Assembly: GCF_016522075.1 (NCBI RefSeq)
Contig: NZ_JAEHFW010000001.1
Coordinates: 868,001-932,000, forward strand
Length of the DNA: 64,000 nt
Direction of reading: 5' to 3'
Source of the DNA: Mucilaginibacter segetis
Lineage (GTDB): Bacteria > Bacteroidota > Bacteroidia > Sphingobacteriales > Sphingobacteriaceae
In this document: in pieces, positions 1 to 8,981 of the stretch
How the letters are laid out: each line of letters begins with the position of its first letter
Position numbering within the stretch: position 1 is the first letter of the stretch
Position numbers and translations under genes: made by a program
Notes under the pieces: model-generated
Databases searched by the model: none
Told to the model about the DNA's origin: nothing
What the model saw: the letters and a program-made list of their open reading frames with translations, nothing else

Positions 1-138
1 CCCTTTTTGAATAATGCTGAGCGCCTCAACAGCACTGGTAGTGGTACCGGCCAGTTCCAGGTAAGGCACCTTATCCATATAGTCGGCAAGCATTTTAAGC
101 GCGTACGCTTCATCATCAACAGCAAGGCAACGTATCAT
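1..138 (-). CDS. LytTR-type response regulator, N-terminal fragment cut by the window edge
   Basis: Read on the minus strand from the ATG at 138, the first 46 residues begin MIRCLAVDDEAYALKML, the start of a CheY-like receiver domain with the acidic DDE cluster that binds magnesium. The gene runs off the left edge, so the phosphoacceptor Asp and the DNA-binding domain are not visible. The next gene upstream is a LytS-type histidine kinase whose stop lies 27 bases before this start. By family knowledge such pairs encode a LytTR-family response regulator and its cognate kinase. The LytTR output domain is inferred from the partner, not seen. Confidence 0.75.
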   Translation of the reverse strand, partial: MIRCLAVDDEAYALKMLADYMDKVPYLELAGTTTSAVEALSIIQKG

Positions 139-165
139 GTCCTAAATGTAAAAAAGTTCACTGTT

Positions 166-1191
166 TTATGCTACAATTGTTTTTAACGTGATGGTTAGTA
201 TCGTTTTATAGGTTTCGCCATTATCGGAAATGAGTAATTCGTGTTTTCCGGGATAAATAAGCTGCAGCCTGCGTTTGATGTTGACCAACCCTATTCCGCC
301 GGATGCATCCTTTTGACCATGGGCAACTTTATTGCTAACCGTTAGTGTAAGGCACTGGGCTGTGAGTTGAATATGTATTTTTACGGGGCGTCGTGGTTCG
401 TTTAATACCCCATGCTTAAAGGCATTTTCAATAAAGGGAATTAGAATAAGAGATGCTATTTTTTTGCCGGCAAAGTCGCCGCTTAATTTAAAATCGACAA
501 AAAACTCATCCTCAAATCGCAGTTGGTATAGCTCTATATAGTTTTGCAGATAATCAATCTCCTTTTGCAAATCGAGCATACCGTTAGCGCTCTCGTTTAG
601 CATATAACGCATTAGGTGCGAAAGCTTGATCAGGCCATTTGCCAACTGGTCTGATACCGGATAAGCCAGCGAATACATATAATTGAGCGTATTATATAAA
701 AAATGCGGATTGATCTGCGTTTTTAAAAACAAAAGTTCGGCTTGTATTTTTTCCCGTTTTAGCTGCTCGGTCTCTTTATCTTTTTTAAAAGTATCAAGCA
801 ATGCCCATGCGAGAAAGCTAAATAGGATGGGCTGTAATGCCCGCCACCAATTATCGCTGATATAGTATAAAGCAGTTGTACCATTGTTATAATTACCATG
901 CCCGAGCCAAGCAACATATAAAAATTCTTCAATGAAGGCTCTGCTGCCAACAAATAGTGCGTCAGCTATTATTAAGCCAACGACTAAAAAAGGAATTTTA
1001 TCGGTTTTTAAGAAACGTGGATAGAGCACAAAAAAGCAAAACGTAAATTCAATGAAACTGGCTGTCAGGTTTGACCACACATACGGTATCGGGCCTCTTC
1101 GGGCAATAAGGCTATCGGCATAAATATAGAGCAGATACAACCCCCAGCACAACAGGTAATAAAAGGGCAACTTGCTTTTGGTCATGTTCAA
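166..1191 (-). CDS. LytS-type sensor histidine kinase (His_kinase family)
   Basis: The 341-residue protein has four or more hydrophobic segments in residues 1-135, a short coiled linker (about 135-155), and the His_kinase motif QINPHFLYNTLN with the phosphorylated histidine at residue 163. The ATP-binding N-box is LIPFIENAFKHG (Asn256), followed by a GGIGLVNIKRRL G-box. This is the architecture of the short LytS/YehU-like membrane kinases of Bacteroidota. It lies 27 bases upstream of the response regulator on the same strand, so the two probably form a two-component operon. The signal sensed is unknown. A TAnnTTTG-like sequence sits a few bases before the ATG, but its position would give almost no leader. 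Confidence 0.9.
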   Translation of the reverse strand: MNMTKSKLPFYYLLCWGLYLLYIYADSLIARRGPIPYVWSNLTASFIEFTFCFFVLYPRFLKTDKIPFLVVGLIIADALFVGSRAFIEEFLYVAWLGHGNYNNGTTALYYISDNWWRALQPILFSFLAWALLDTFKKDKETEQLKREKIQAELLFLKTQINPHFLYNTLNYMYSLAYPVSDQLANGLIKLSHLMRYMLNESANGMLDLQKEIDYLQNYIELYQLRFEDEFFVDFKLSGDFAGKKIASLILIPFIENAFKHGVLNEPRRPVKIHIQLTAQCLTLTVSNKVAHGQKDASGGIGLVNIKRRLQLIYPGKHELLISDNGETYKTILTITLKTIVA

Positions 1192-1357
1192 ATTTACTTA
1201 TGTGGAATAAATTTATGGGTTTTATTATATCAAATAGGGTTTTGGCTATTCCAACACCTGTAAATGTAATTTTTGTTGCCAAATTCCCCGTTTAACGGTT
1301 TGGAATAATATTTCAGCCTGTTCATATCATAAAATAGCAATCTCTGGGGTAACGACA

Positions 1358-1365
1358 TAGGTTTG
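1358..1365 (+). promoter_or_regulatory. candidate Bacteroidota -7 element (TAGGTTTG)
   Basis: TAGGTTTG matches the TAnnTTTG -7 consensus of the Bacteroidota primary sigma factor and lies 25 bases before the ATG of the S41 peptidase gene. No clear TTTG element stands about 20 bases upstream, so the call rests on one half of the promoter. Confidence 0.3.
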
Positions 1366-1390
1366 TAGCATCATTATTCACAGCAATAGT

Positions 1391-2425
1391 ATGAAAAACT
1401 CAACCGCACTTTTAATCATTTTATGTTTCCTTGCCTTTAAACCTGCGCAAGCACAAATCGTTATTTCTAAAACAGATAGTGTACACCGCCTGGTAGACAC
1501 TGTTTTGCAATTTGCTAAAGACCGCTCGTTTTACCGCGGGCAGGTTAACTGGATAAGTGTAACAGACAGCGTACAAAAAAAAGCCAGTAATGCTACCAGC
1601 ATTAAAGAAGCGATACCAGCAATTCAGCTACTTTTCCGGTTATTGGGAGATCATCATGGTTTTATAACGTATGGCAATACATCATACGGCTGGCACCATG
1701 GAGATGCCCCCCTGGACCGAAACCTGCATCAGGGACTGCTTAAAAAATACCGGGAAGGATATCATTTGACGCCAAAGGTGATAGAGAAAAAGTATGGTTA
1801 CCTGTTACTACCGAATAATAATCCAACACATCCCGGCGATTTGGAGAAGATAGGGCAGCAGATCAGGGACTCATTGGCCTTGTTTAATGGCCATGGGTTC
1901 AAGGGAGTTATTATTGATCTGCGCTTAAACCCAGGGGGATCAATGTGGCCTATGATTGGCGGGTTAGCCGCCTTATTCGGACCGGGTAAATTGGGCGCTT
2001 TTGCCTTTCCGGAACCACAGCCTGACGAAGCCTGGGGGATCGAAAATAATAAAGTTTACGATGGTGCAGACACAACATACTCCGTTAAAAGCCGTGGTAA
2101 AGATTTATCCAGTATGAAAGTAGTGGTGCTTATAGGGCCGTACACCCGCAGTTCAGGCGAAGCCCTGGCCATATCCTTCAAAGGCCGGCCAAACACTTGG
2201 TTTATTGGTGAAAACTCCGGTGGTTATACAACCGCTAACGAATCTATTCAGTTTACCAATCAGATTGGCATCTTCATCGCAACGTCCGTAGAGGCCGATC
2301 GCAACGGAAGGATCTATCCGGACTACATAAAGCCTGATGCAGAGATCATTGGCGGCGATAATTTTGATGACCTGACAAAAGATAAAAAAATTATTGCCGC
2401 GCTTGAATGGCTTAAACATCAATAA
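1391..2425 (+). CDS. S41 family peptidase, exported
   Basis: The 344-residue protein has an N-terminal signal peptide (MKNSTALLIILCFLAFKPAQA, cleavage near residue 21). Its C-terminal half is an S41 (tail-specific protease/IRBP-like) fold: GVIIDLRLNPGGS at about 172-184 is the typical strand-turn, and GPYTRSSGEALAI at about 249-261 carries the likely catalytic serine (254 or 255). GENSGGYTTANES follows. The family cleaves polypeptides in the periplasm or at the cell surface; the substrate is unknown. No PDZ domain is evident. The gene is followed after 18 bases by a DUF5700 protein, so the two are probably co-transcribed. Confidence 0.85.
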   Translation: MKNSTALLIILCFLAFKPAQAQIVISKTDSVHRLVDTVLQFAKDRSFYRGQVNWISVTDSVQKKASNATSIKEAIPAIQLLFRLLGDHHGFITYGNTSYGWHHGDAPLDRNLHQGLLKKYREGYHLTPKVIEKKYGYLLLPNNNPTHPGDLEKIGQQIRDSLALFNGHGFKGVIIDLRLNPGGSMWPMIGGLAALFGPGKLGAFAFPEPQPDEAWGIENNKVYDGADTTYSVKSRGKDLSSMKVVVLIGPYTRSSGEALAISFKGRPNTWFIGENSGGYTTANESIQFTNQIGIFIATSVEADRNGRIYPDYIKPDAEIIGGDNFDDLTKDKKIIAALEWLKHQ

Positions 2426-2443
2426 CTAATTAAAAATCACGTT

Positions 2444-3505
2444 ATGAAAATCCAATTACTTCTATTTGCAGTTGCCGTGTTGTTTATATCCTTTAACACC
2501 AAAGCCCAAACTATTAATATAAAGGCCGTAAAAAAGTATTGGGCGCTTACTGCCCAACTTAAACAAAATAAACCGCTAACGGATAAACAATGGAATAACT
2601 TTATTAATATAGAGGGAAATAAAACTTATGCCCATTCCGAGTTTGATTCGGCCAGGCTGGCCCGGTACCGTAAAGCCATTGAAATTGTTTATATGCCTGC
2701 TAACGATTCTCTTTTAAAAGCCCGACTAAAGGCTAATGATTGGTATTGCATCTTAGCCAAGCGATATAAAGATGAAGAGCAGCAATTGAAGCAGTATCTG
2801 CTGGACACCATAGAAGGGCCGACCTATTTTAACCAGGCATACCGGTACGTCTATGAATATTTGCCAAAAAAAGACCAGCACCATGTCAAAAACTTAAAGC
2901 TGTATTACAACTGCCTTTCTAATGATGCGGTATCTTATTCCAATGGTTTGTTTTTTAGCTTACTATCGGTAATTGATAACGCCAAAACTAAACAGGGAAC
3001 GCTCGAGGCACATGAATTACACCATCGGTTGAGAACAGAAAAAAATATTTACAAGCATCAGGATAAAAAAGACCTGGGCATTCTTTGGGCTGTAAGCAAT
3101 ATACCTAACGAGGGGATTGCTGATATGATCGATAAAACGTGGGAGAAAGTAGAAGATATAAAAGAATGGCTTATCGACCCTGCACCGGCTGCTATTAAAA
3201 GCCTGGATTCCTGCCTACAGGTGCTGGCTGGCGGTAATGACAGTTTGCAGACCGAGCGCTACTATCGTAACCTGCTCAAACGGACTACCGGCCATATGCC
3301 CGGCTTTTATATGGCGCAAATCATTGTAAAAAACGGATACAAACAGCAGATGGTAAATCAATCAGATAATCCGTTCGATTTTTTTTACCTGTACAATAAA
3401 GCTTCGGCTAAAGATCCCGGAAAGCCTTATTTATTCTCTAACGAAAGTATGGCTTATTTAAAACGTTTGGAGAAAAAATGTTATTCATCAGGACATTACT
3501 TATAA
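2444..3505 (+). CDS. DUF5700-type putative zinc-dependent protease, exported
   Basis: The 353-residue protein begins with a signal peptide (MKIQLLLFAVAVLFISF, cleavage near AQT at 21-23). HELHH at 190-194 is an HExxH zinc-protease motif, and NEGIAD about 30 residues later supplies a plausible third ligand (Glu224). This layout and length fit the DUF5700 group of putative zinc-dependent proteases of Bacteroidota; the family name is from memory of the motif and length. It directly follows the S41 peptidase, so the pair may process extracytoplasmic peptides. No activity is established. Confidence 0.65.
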   Translation: MKIQLLLFAVAVLFISFNTKAQTINIKAVKKYWALTAQLKQNKPLTDKQWNNFINIEGNKTYAHSEFDSARLARYRKAIEIVYMPANDSLLKARLKANDWYCILAKRYKDEEQQLKQYLLDTIEGPTYFNQAYRYVYEYLPKKDQHHVKNLKLYYNCLSNDAVSYSNGLFFSLLSVIDNAKTKQGTLEAHELHHRLRTEKNIYKHQDKKDLGILWAVSNIPNEGIADMIDKTWEKVEDIKEWLIDPAPAAIKSLDSCLQVLAGGNDSLQTERYYRNLLKRTTGHMPGFYMAQIIVKNGYKQQMVNQSDNPFDFFYLYNKASAKDPGKPYLFSNESMAYLKRLEKKCYSSGHYL

Positions 3506-3825
3506 TATCAAACAAAAAACGTGGACAACAGCAGGCACATTCTCCAAAGGCATTCCAGCTAATGGAATAGCGTTTATAAACATTCATTTTTGTGCCGGCA
3601 ACTATTAAAATGGAAATTTTGTAGGGTATTATAATATTGATACCCAAATATTTAAATTGTGAAGTCAAATCTTATTAATCGCAGACACACATAAGTTGTA
3701 GCCCTACTTTGCTATTTAGTTGTAATGGGCGGATATAACCAATTTATTTTAGACAACGGGTATTTTATGAGTTTCTATATAATTAGCTTCTTATTAATTT
3801 AAAACTGACTTAACATTGGAATAAA

Positions 3826-3833
3826 TAGCTTTG
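3826..3833 (+). promoter_or_regulatory. candidate -7 element (TAGCTTTG) before the sigma factor gene
   Basis: TAGCTTTG matches TAnnTTTG and lies only 10 bases before the ATG at 3844, so the leader would be very short. The rest of the 335-base gap from 3506 is AT-rich and shows no gene, RNA or clear hairpin. The upstream -33 half is not convincing. Confidence 0.35.
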
Positions 3834-3843
3834 CGCCATAGTG

Positions 3844-4437
3844 ATGGAAAGCTTAACGGATAAGGAATTGTTGACACAAATACGGCATGATGATCATGAT
3901 GCCTTTGATATTTTATTTGACCGTTACTGGCAGCAGTTATTTAAATCGGCATGTGCCAGATTGGATGATAACGATACCGCGCAGGATATTGTGCAGGAAA
4001 TATTTATAAAATTATGGCAACGCAGGGCTTCGTTAAATATTGACGGCCCACTCGAAAATTATTTACATAGTGCGGTTCGTTTAAGTGTTATAAGTCATTA
4101 CCGGTCAAAAAAAGTAACGGTAGTGCAGTTAGATGATGCCTTGGAACGGATAAATTTACTCGAAGACTCAATAGGATCACTTACCGACTACCTGGAACTT
4201 GAAAAAACCTTACAACTAACGGTTGATGGCATGCCAGATATGTTAAAAAAGGTTTACCAGTTACGCAGCGAAAACCACTCGGTAAAAGCAATAGCAGTAG
4301 AGTTGGGCCTGGCGGACCAAACCGTAAAAAATTATATTACAGAAGTTTCCCGTCGTTTACGTATTACAATTGCCGAAAAATATCCCGAAAAGCATCTTAC
4401 CTACATAGCATTGATAGTTGCTATGCTTCACAAATAA
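3844..4437 (+). CDS. ECF RNA polymerase sigma-70 factor
   Basis: About 197 residues, the usual ECF length. Region 2 is visible as AFDILFDRYWQQLFKSA and DIVQEIFIKLWQRR (residues about 17-60). Region 4 is a helix-turn-helix, VKAIAVELGLADQTVKNYIT, at about 145-165. An in-frame GTG at 3841 precedes the ATG at 3844; I chose the ATG. It is followed by a FecR-type anti-sigma factor and a SusC with an N-terminal STN domain, the classical trans-envelope arrangement. When SusC binds substrate, the STN domain signals through FecR to release this sigma factor. Confidence 0.92.
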   Translation: MESLTDKELLTQIRHDDHDAFDILFDRYWQQLFKSACARLDDNDTAQDIVQEIFIKLWQRRASLNIDGPLENYLHSAVRLSVISHYRSKKVTVVQLDDALERINLLEDSIGSLTDYLELEKTLQLTVDGMPDMLKKVYQLRSENHSVKAIAVELGLADQTVKNYITEVSRRLRITIAEKYPEKHLTYIALIVAMLHK

Positions 4438-4509
4438 TTAACACAAACATCATCTTAATTAAAAGTACCTGCGCGTGTTTTCAGCGACTAATTACTGAAT
4501 ACACTGCTA

Positions 4510-5448
4510 ATGGATATTAATAAATTCAGGAAAATTTTAGAGCGTTACATAAAAGGGCACTCCAACGAAACAGAAACCGCCTTAATTGAAGCGTGGTACA
4601 AATCCTACTCCACCAAGGAAAGGGAACTTGATGATAATGAAGCGCAAACAATAAAGGCATCCATCCATAGTAGTGTTAAAAAAAGTATAACGCCTGCCCG
4701 TATAATTAAGCTGAATTTCTTCAGGATAGCCGCCTGTATTTTACTGGCTTCGGGTGTATCTTTTTGGGTGTGGAAGTCATCAAAACGTAATTCCAGGCAG
4801 GCAGATAATTATTATATTATAACCACCAATACCAAAGGTTTAAAAGAAGTTACCCTGCCCGATAGTTCCGTTATTTGGTTAAATGCGGCGAGCAGCTTAA
4901 AAGTTCCGGTTGCCTTTACAGGTCACCTGCGCGAGGTTTCATTGATTGAAGGAGAAGCTTTTTTCGATATAAAAAGAAATGTGGTGCACCCGTTCATCGT
5001 ACACACCAAAGCGTTAAATGTACAGGTGTTAGGTACATCATTCAATATCAGGGCATATCATGATCTTAAAAAAATAGACGTATCCGTAATAACCGGTAAA
5101 GTGGGTATTACACAAAATGCAAACACCCTGGCCATGCTGCTACCCCTGCAACAGCTAACTTATAATGTTGCTGACCATAAATACGCCCAAAAATCAATAA
5201 GCCGGGATGCGGCACTGAGTTGGAAAGATGGTTACACCACCTTAAACCAGGCAGGCTTTAATGAACTGGCTGTAATAGTAAAAAATATATATGGCCTGCA
5301 CATAAAAGCAGGTAACGCAAAGGTGGCTCAATACCGGTTTAGCCTGCGGTTAACACATAATTTACCTGCCGATAAAATTTTAACACTCATTAGTAAAATA
5401 CATAATACGCATTTCAGAAAGGAGGGAGATGATATAGTTTTTTATTAA
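4510..5448 (+). CDS. FecR-family anti-sigma factor
   Basis: 312 residues. The N-terminal cytoplasmic part (1-65) would bind the sigma factor. One membrane segment follows (about 69-87, RIAACILLASGVSFWVW), then a periplasmic FecR domain with VTLPDSSVIWLNAASSLK and EGEAFFDIKRN, ending in the DUF4974 region that contacts the STN domain. It sits between sigma factor and SusC, so it should control this locus. A near-palindrome follows the stop (about 5461-5480) but has no T run, so I do not call it a terminator. Confidence 0.93.
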   Translation: MDINKFRKILERYIKGHSNETETALIEAWYKSYSTKERELDDNEAQTIKASIHSSVKKSITPARIIKLNFFRIAACILLASGVSFWVWKSSKRNSRQADNYYIITTNTKGLKEVTLPDSSVIWLNAASSLKVPVAFTGHLREVSLIEGEAFFDIKRNVVHPFIVHTKALNVQVLGTSFNIRAYHDLKKIDVSVITGKVGITQNANTLAMLLPLQQLTYNVADHKYAQKSISRDAALSWKDGYTTLNQAGFNELAVIVKNIYGLHIKAGNAKVAQYRFSLRLTHNLPADKILTLISKIHNTHFRKEGDDIVFY

Positions 5449-5564
5449 ACAAGAAAACGGCCCTGATTAATCAGAGCCGCTATCTCTATTGCAAATTAAC
5501 GGACGGCAATCCGCATTTGCGATGCTCAGTAATTTATTCACCACTACAAAGCACATACAAAAAT

Positions 5565-8500
5565 ATGAATTTCTATACACAGTTATGGAAGCAATTTATG
5601 CGGATAACGATTTTATCTTTTAGTTTATTATTAACTATAGGCCTGCTTACTGGCCATGCAACAAATGTTAATGCGCAGGATCTGCAAAAGCACATTACCA
5701 TTAAATTTGGACATGAGGATCTGCGTTCAGCACTGAAACAGATCGAGAAAAAAAGCAATGTATATTTTGCTTATGATGAAACTTACCTGAATTTAAATAA
5801 TGCAGCGGTTAAGCCGGCAGAATTTAATGACGAAACTATTGATATGGTATTGGGTGCCTTATTAAAAGGTACCGGCATGTATTATAAAGAGGAGGCAGGG
5901 AATATTGTATTATACAAGCCATTAACCGGGAAAGTTACCGGTAAGGTAACTGATGAAACAGGTGTGAGCCTGCCAGGGGCTACAATTAAACTGTTAGGTA
6001 CAACTATAGGCGCTATTGCCGATGCAGATGGTAACTATACTTTAACTGCACCTGAAGGTACCTACACAGTTGAGGCATCATTTGTAGGTTTTAAAACGGT
6101 AGATATACCTGATGTTACCGTAACCGCCAATAAACCTGTAGTACTGAATATAAAAATAGTAGGCGGGAGTATGCTTAAACAGGTAGATGTTAGCTACGGT
6201 AAACAACGCAGCAGAGAAATAACAGGCGCTATAGCACAGGTAGATGCCCGTCCTTTACAGGAAATGCCGGTAATTCAGTTTGGGCAGCAACTACAGGGCA
6301 AGGTTGCGGGAGTAGATGTATCATTAAGCAGCGGGCAACCGGGCCGTGGTATTGCTTTCAGAATAAGAGGTGCGGCCTCATTAGCTACAGACTATCAGCC
6401 CTTGTTTGTGATTGACGGGTTGCCTATAACCGGTAGCATTAACAATATTAACCCTAATGAAATAGAATCGTTTACGGTACTTAAAGATGCATCGGCAACT
6501 TCGCTGTACGGATCAAGGGCTGCAAATGGCGTAATACTTATTACCACTAAGCATGCTAAAGCAGGCGATTCCAAGATAGAGTTCAGCAGTAATTTCGGAT
6601 TACAAAAAATTCCGGGAAGCGCTGTGCCGAAAATGATGAACGGCGAACAGTGGGCTGAATATATGAATGAAAAATTTACCGATGCTAAATTATATGAGCC
6701 GCCATACAACGCCGTAGTGCCCGATGTTTATCAAAACCCGTCGCAATACGGAGAGGGTACAAACTGGTTTAAACTGTTAACCCGTACCGCTCCCATACAG
6801 AATTATAATTTGAGCGTACAATCTGCCCGCGAAAAATCATCTTCGTCGGTAATTTTAGGGTATCAGGCACAGGATGGTGTGCTCATCAACACGGGTACCA
6901 AACTTTTATCGTTACGTATAAATCAGGATTTAAGCATAGGTAAACGTAACCAGTTAAAGGTAGGATTTAACCTTGCCCCAAGTTACCGTATGGATCATAA
7001 CAATCGCATTAATACCGATGGTGTAGGTGGTTTTTACGAGCGTATATTTGAGGCCAGCCCCATTAATGAGCCTTATAAGCCTGATGGCAGCTATGCGGTT
7101 GGAGCATATTCCACGGGGATGGTTGCTTATGTTAACCCGCTCGCTTTGTTTAAGGAAACTAAAGATGATTACATCACCACGCGGATATTGGGTAATGGTT
7201 ACATTAATTATGAAATTGTACCGGGCTTAAGCTTAAAAACCAACGTTGGGGTTGATAAGGGTGCCGAAACCCGTAACCAGTTTTCACCATCAATTACTTT
7301 ATCAACATCAGAAGCTGCTCCCGTAGCATCAAAAGGTATAAGCTCTTCGGTAGATAATTTTTCCTACACGGCGGAAAGTTACCTTAACTTCGAAAAAACG
7401 CTTTATACCAATCACCATATTGAGGCTTTAGCAGGATATTCGATACAAAAGTTCGAGTCGGTAAGCAACTCCATCAGCGGTACTGATTTTCCGAGTGATG
7501 ATATTCCGTACCTAAGCGCCGCTTCAACCATATCGGCGGGTACAAGCGGAACTACCCAATACTCTTTATTATCAGCTATCGGTCGTCTTAATTATAATTA
7601 CAAAGGTAAATACTTATTGCAGGGGGCTATCCGTCAGGATGGTTCATCAAGGTTCGGTACCGATCGCAAATACGGTTACTTCCCGTCGGTATCGGCCGGC
7701 TGGATCATCAGCGACGAGAATTTTATGGAACGTTTTAAACAGATAAGTTTGCTTAAAGTGCGCGGCAGTTATGGGGTAACAGGTAACAACTCATTTGGCA
7801 ATTTTACCGCTATATCAACACTTTCCAAATATAATTATCTGCTTAACGGAACTCTTATACAGGGCCAAACTATTGGTAATTTGGGTAACACGGAATTGGC
7901 GTGGGAAAAAAACAAACAGTTTGATATAGGCCTTGAGTTAGGGTTGTTTAATAATCGCATCAGTCTTAATTATGATTATTATCATAAAATATCCGATGGG
8001 TTAATACAAGCCCGTCCTATACCACGGGCGTCAGGATTTGTAAATATTCAGTATAATATCGGGCAATTTGAATTCTGGGGGCATGAAATAACGGTTAATA
8101 CCATCAATACTACAGGCAAATTAAAATGGAACACCAATTTTAATATTGCATTTGAACGTAACCTGATCAATAAATTAGTTGACCCGGGATATCTGCGCAG
8201 AAACAATACGGTTACTTCCGATTATTACCGTAATCAGGTTGGGCACCATTTAGGAGAATTTTATGGATTTATAAATCTGGGATTGTATAAAGATGCAGAT
8301 GATCTTGCAAACTCAGCTAAATATAAAAGTACAGGTTTGTCTGACAACGGATCGTCGGATATCGGTACCTTAAAAATGAAGGATCTAAATAACGACGGAA
8401 TAATTGATGACGTTAACGACCGTACATTCATAGGCGACCCAACCCCAAGCTTTACCTTCGGACTTACCAATACGTTTAACTACAAAAATTTTGACCTGAG

Positions 8501-8957
8501 CGTAACTATGGCCGGGCAGGTTGGCGGGCAGATACTGGCCGCTGCCAAGTGGGCCTATTTAACCAATCTTGATGGCTCAAGGGTACCTCTTGCTGCCGCA
8601 TTAGACCATTGGCGTTCAGAAGAAAACCCCGGTTCAGGAGTTTATCCGCGTACTAAAACAGGTACCACAGCAATTGGACGTTCGGTAAATACCCAATGGA
8701 TAGAGAACGGATCATATTTAACTGCTAAAAATATAGCTCTTGGGTACAATTTTAATTTAAATAATGCGCTGCTTTTAAAAACCATGAGGGTTTATTTTTC
8801 AGTACAGCAGGCATTTATAATAACAGGTTATACAGGAGGCGGTAATCCGGAGATAGGTATATCCGGTGCTGACGCTGTTAACGGCATTGGGGTTGATGAA
8901 AACGCGTATCCTATCCCACGTACTTTCTCTATTGGTCTTACTACAACATTTAAATAA
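5565..8957 (+). CDS. SusC/RagA-family TonB-linked outer-membrane transporter with STN domain
   Basis: I start at the ATG at 5565 (MNFYTQLWKQFMRI); an in-frame TTG at 5517 would add an unlikely 16-residue leader. The 1130-residue protein has a signal peptide ending near VNAQ, an STN secretin/TonB short domain (about 40-105), a carboxypeptidase-regulatory-like domain (GKVTDETGVSLPGATI), a plug domain with FRIRGAASL and PLFVIDGLPI, and a C-terminal beta-barrel ending in FSIGLTTTFK. The STN domain ties it to the sigma/FecR pair upstream. It imports a ligand handed over by the SusD protein 24 bases downstream. The phosphoesterases beyond suggest a phosphorylated substrate, which is inference. Confidence 0.95.
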   Translation: MNFYTQLWKQFMRITILSFSLLLTIGLLTGHATNVNAQDLQKHITIKFGHEDLRSALKQIEKKSNVYFAYDETYLNLNNAAVKPAEFNDETIDMVLGALLKGTGMYYKEEAGNIVLYKPLTGKVTGKVTDETGVSLPGATIKLLGTTIGAIADADGNYTLTAPEGTYTVEASFVGFKTVDIPDVTVTANKPVVLNIKIVGGSMLKQVDVSYGKQRSREITGAIAQVDARPLQEMPVIQFGQQLQGKVAGVDVSLSSGQPGRGIAFRIRGAASLATDYQPLFVIDGLPITGSINNINPNEIESFTVLKDASATSLYGSRAANGVILITTKHAKAGDSKIEFSSNFGLQKIPGSAVPKMMNGEQWAEYMNEKFTDAKLYEPPYNAVVPDVYQNPSQYGEGTNWFKLLTRTAPIQNYNLSVQSAREKSSSSVILGYQAQDGVLINTGTKLLSLRINQDLSIGKRNQLKVGFNLAPSYRMDHNNRINTDGVGGFYERIFEASPINEPYKPDGSYAVGAYSTGMVAYVNPLALFKETKDDYITTRILGNGYINYEIVPGLSLKTNVGVDKGAETRNQFSPSITLSTSEAAPVASKGISSSVDNFSYTAESYLNFEKTLYTNHHIEALAGYSIQKFESVSNSISGTDFPSDDIPYLSAASTISAGTSGTTQYSLLSAIGRLNYNYKGKYLLQGAIRQDGSSRFGTDRKYGYFPSVSAGWIISDENFMERFKQISLLKVRGSYGVTGNNSFGNFTAISTLSKYNYLLNGTLIQGQTIGNLGNTELAWEKNKQFDIGLELGLFNNRISLNYDYYHKISDGLIQARPIPRASGFVNIQYNIGQFEFWGHEITVNTINTTGKLKWNTNFNIAFERNLINKLVDPGYLRRNNTVTSDYYRNQVGHHLGEFYGFINLGLYKDADDLANSAKYKSTGLSDNGSSDIGTLKMKDLNNDGIIDDVNDRTFIGDPTPSFTFGLTNTFNYKNFDLSVTMAGQVGGQILAAAKWAYLTNLDGSRVPLAAALDHWRSEENPGSGVYPRTKTGTTAIGRSVNTQWIENGSYLTAKNIALGYNFNLNNALLLKTMRVYFSVQQAFIITGYTGGGNPEIGISGADAVNGIGVDENAYPIPRTFSIGLTTTFK

Positions 8958-8981
8958 GAATAACTTTCTAAGCAGAAAAAT

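Noticed and set aside
5517..5564. TTG start adding 16 residues to SusC
   Set aside because: The ATG at 5565 gives a normal signal peptide; the added residues do not look like coding sequence.
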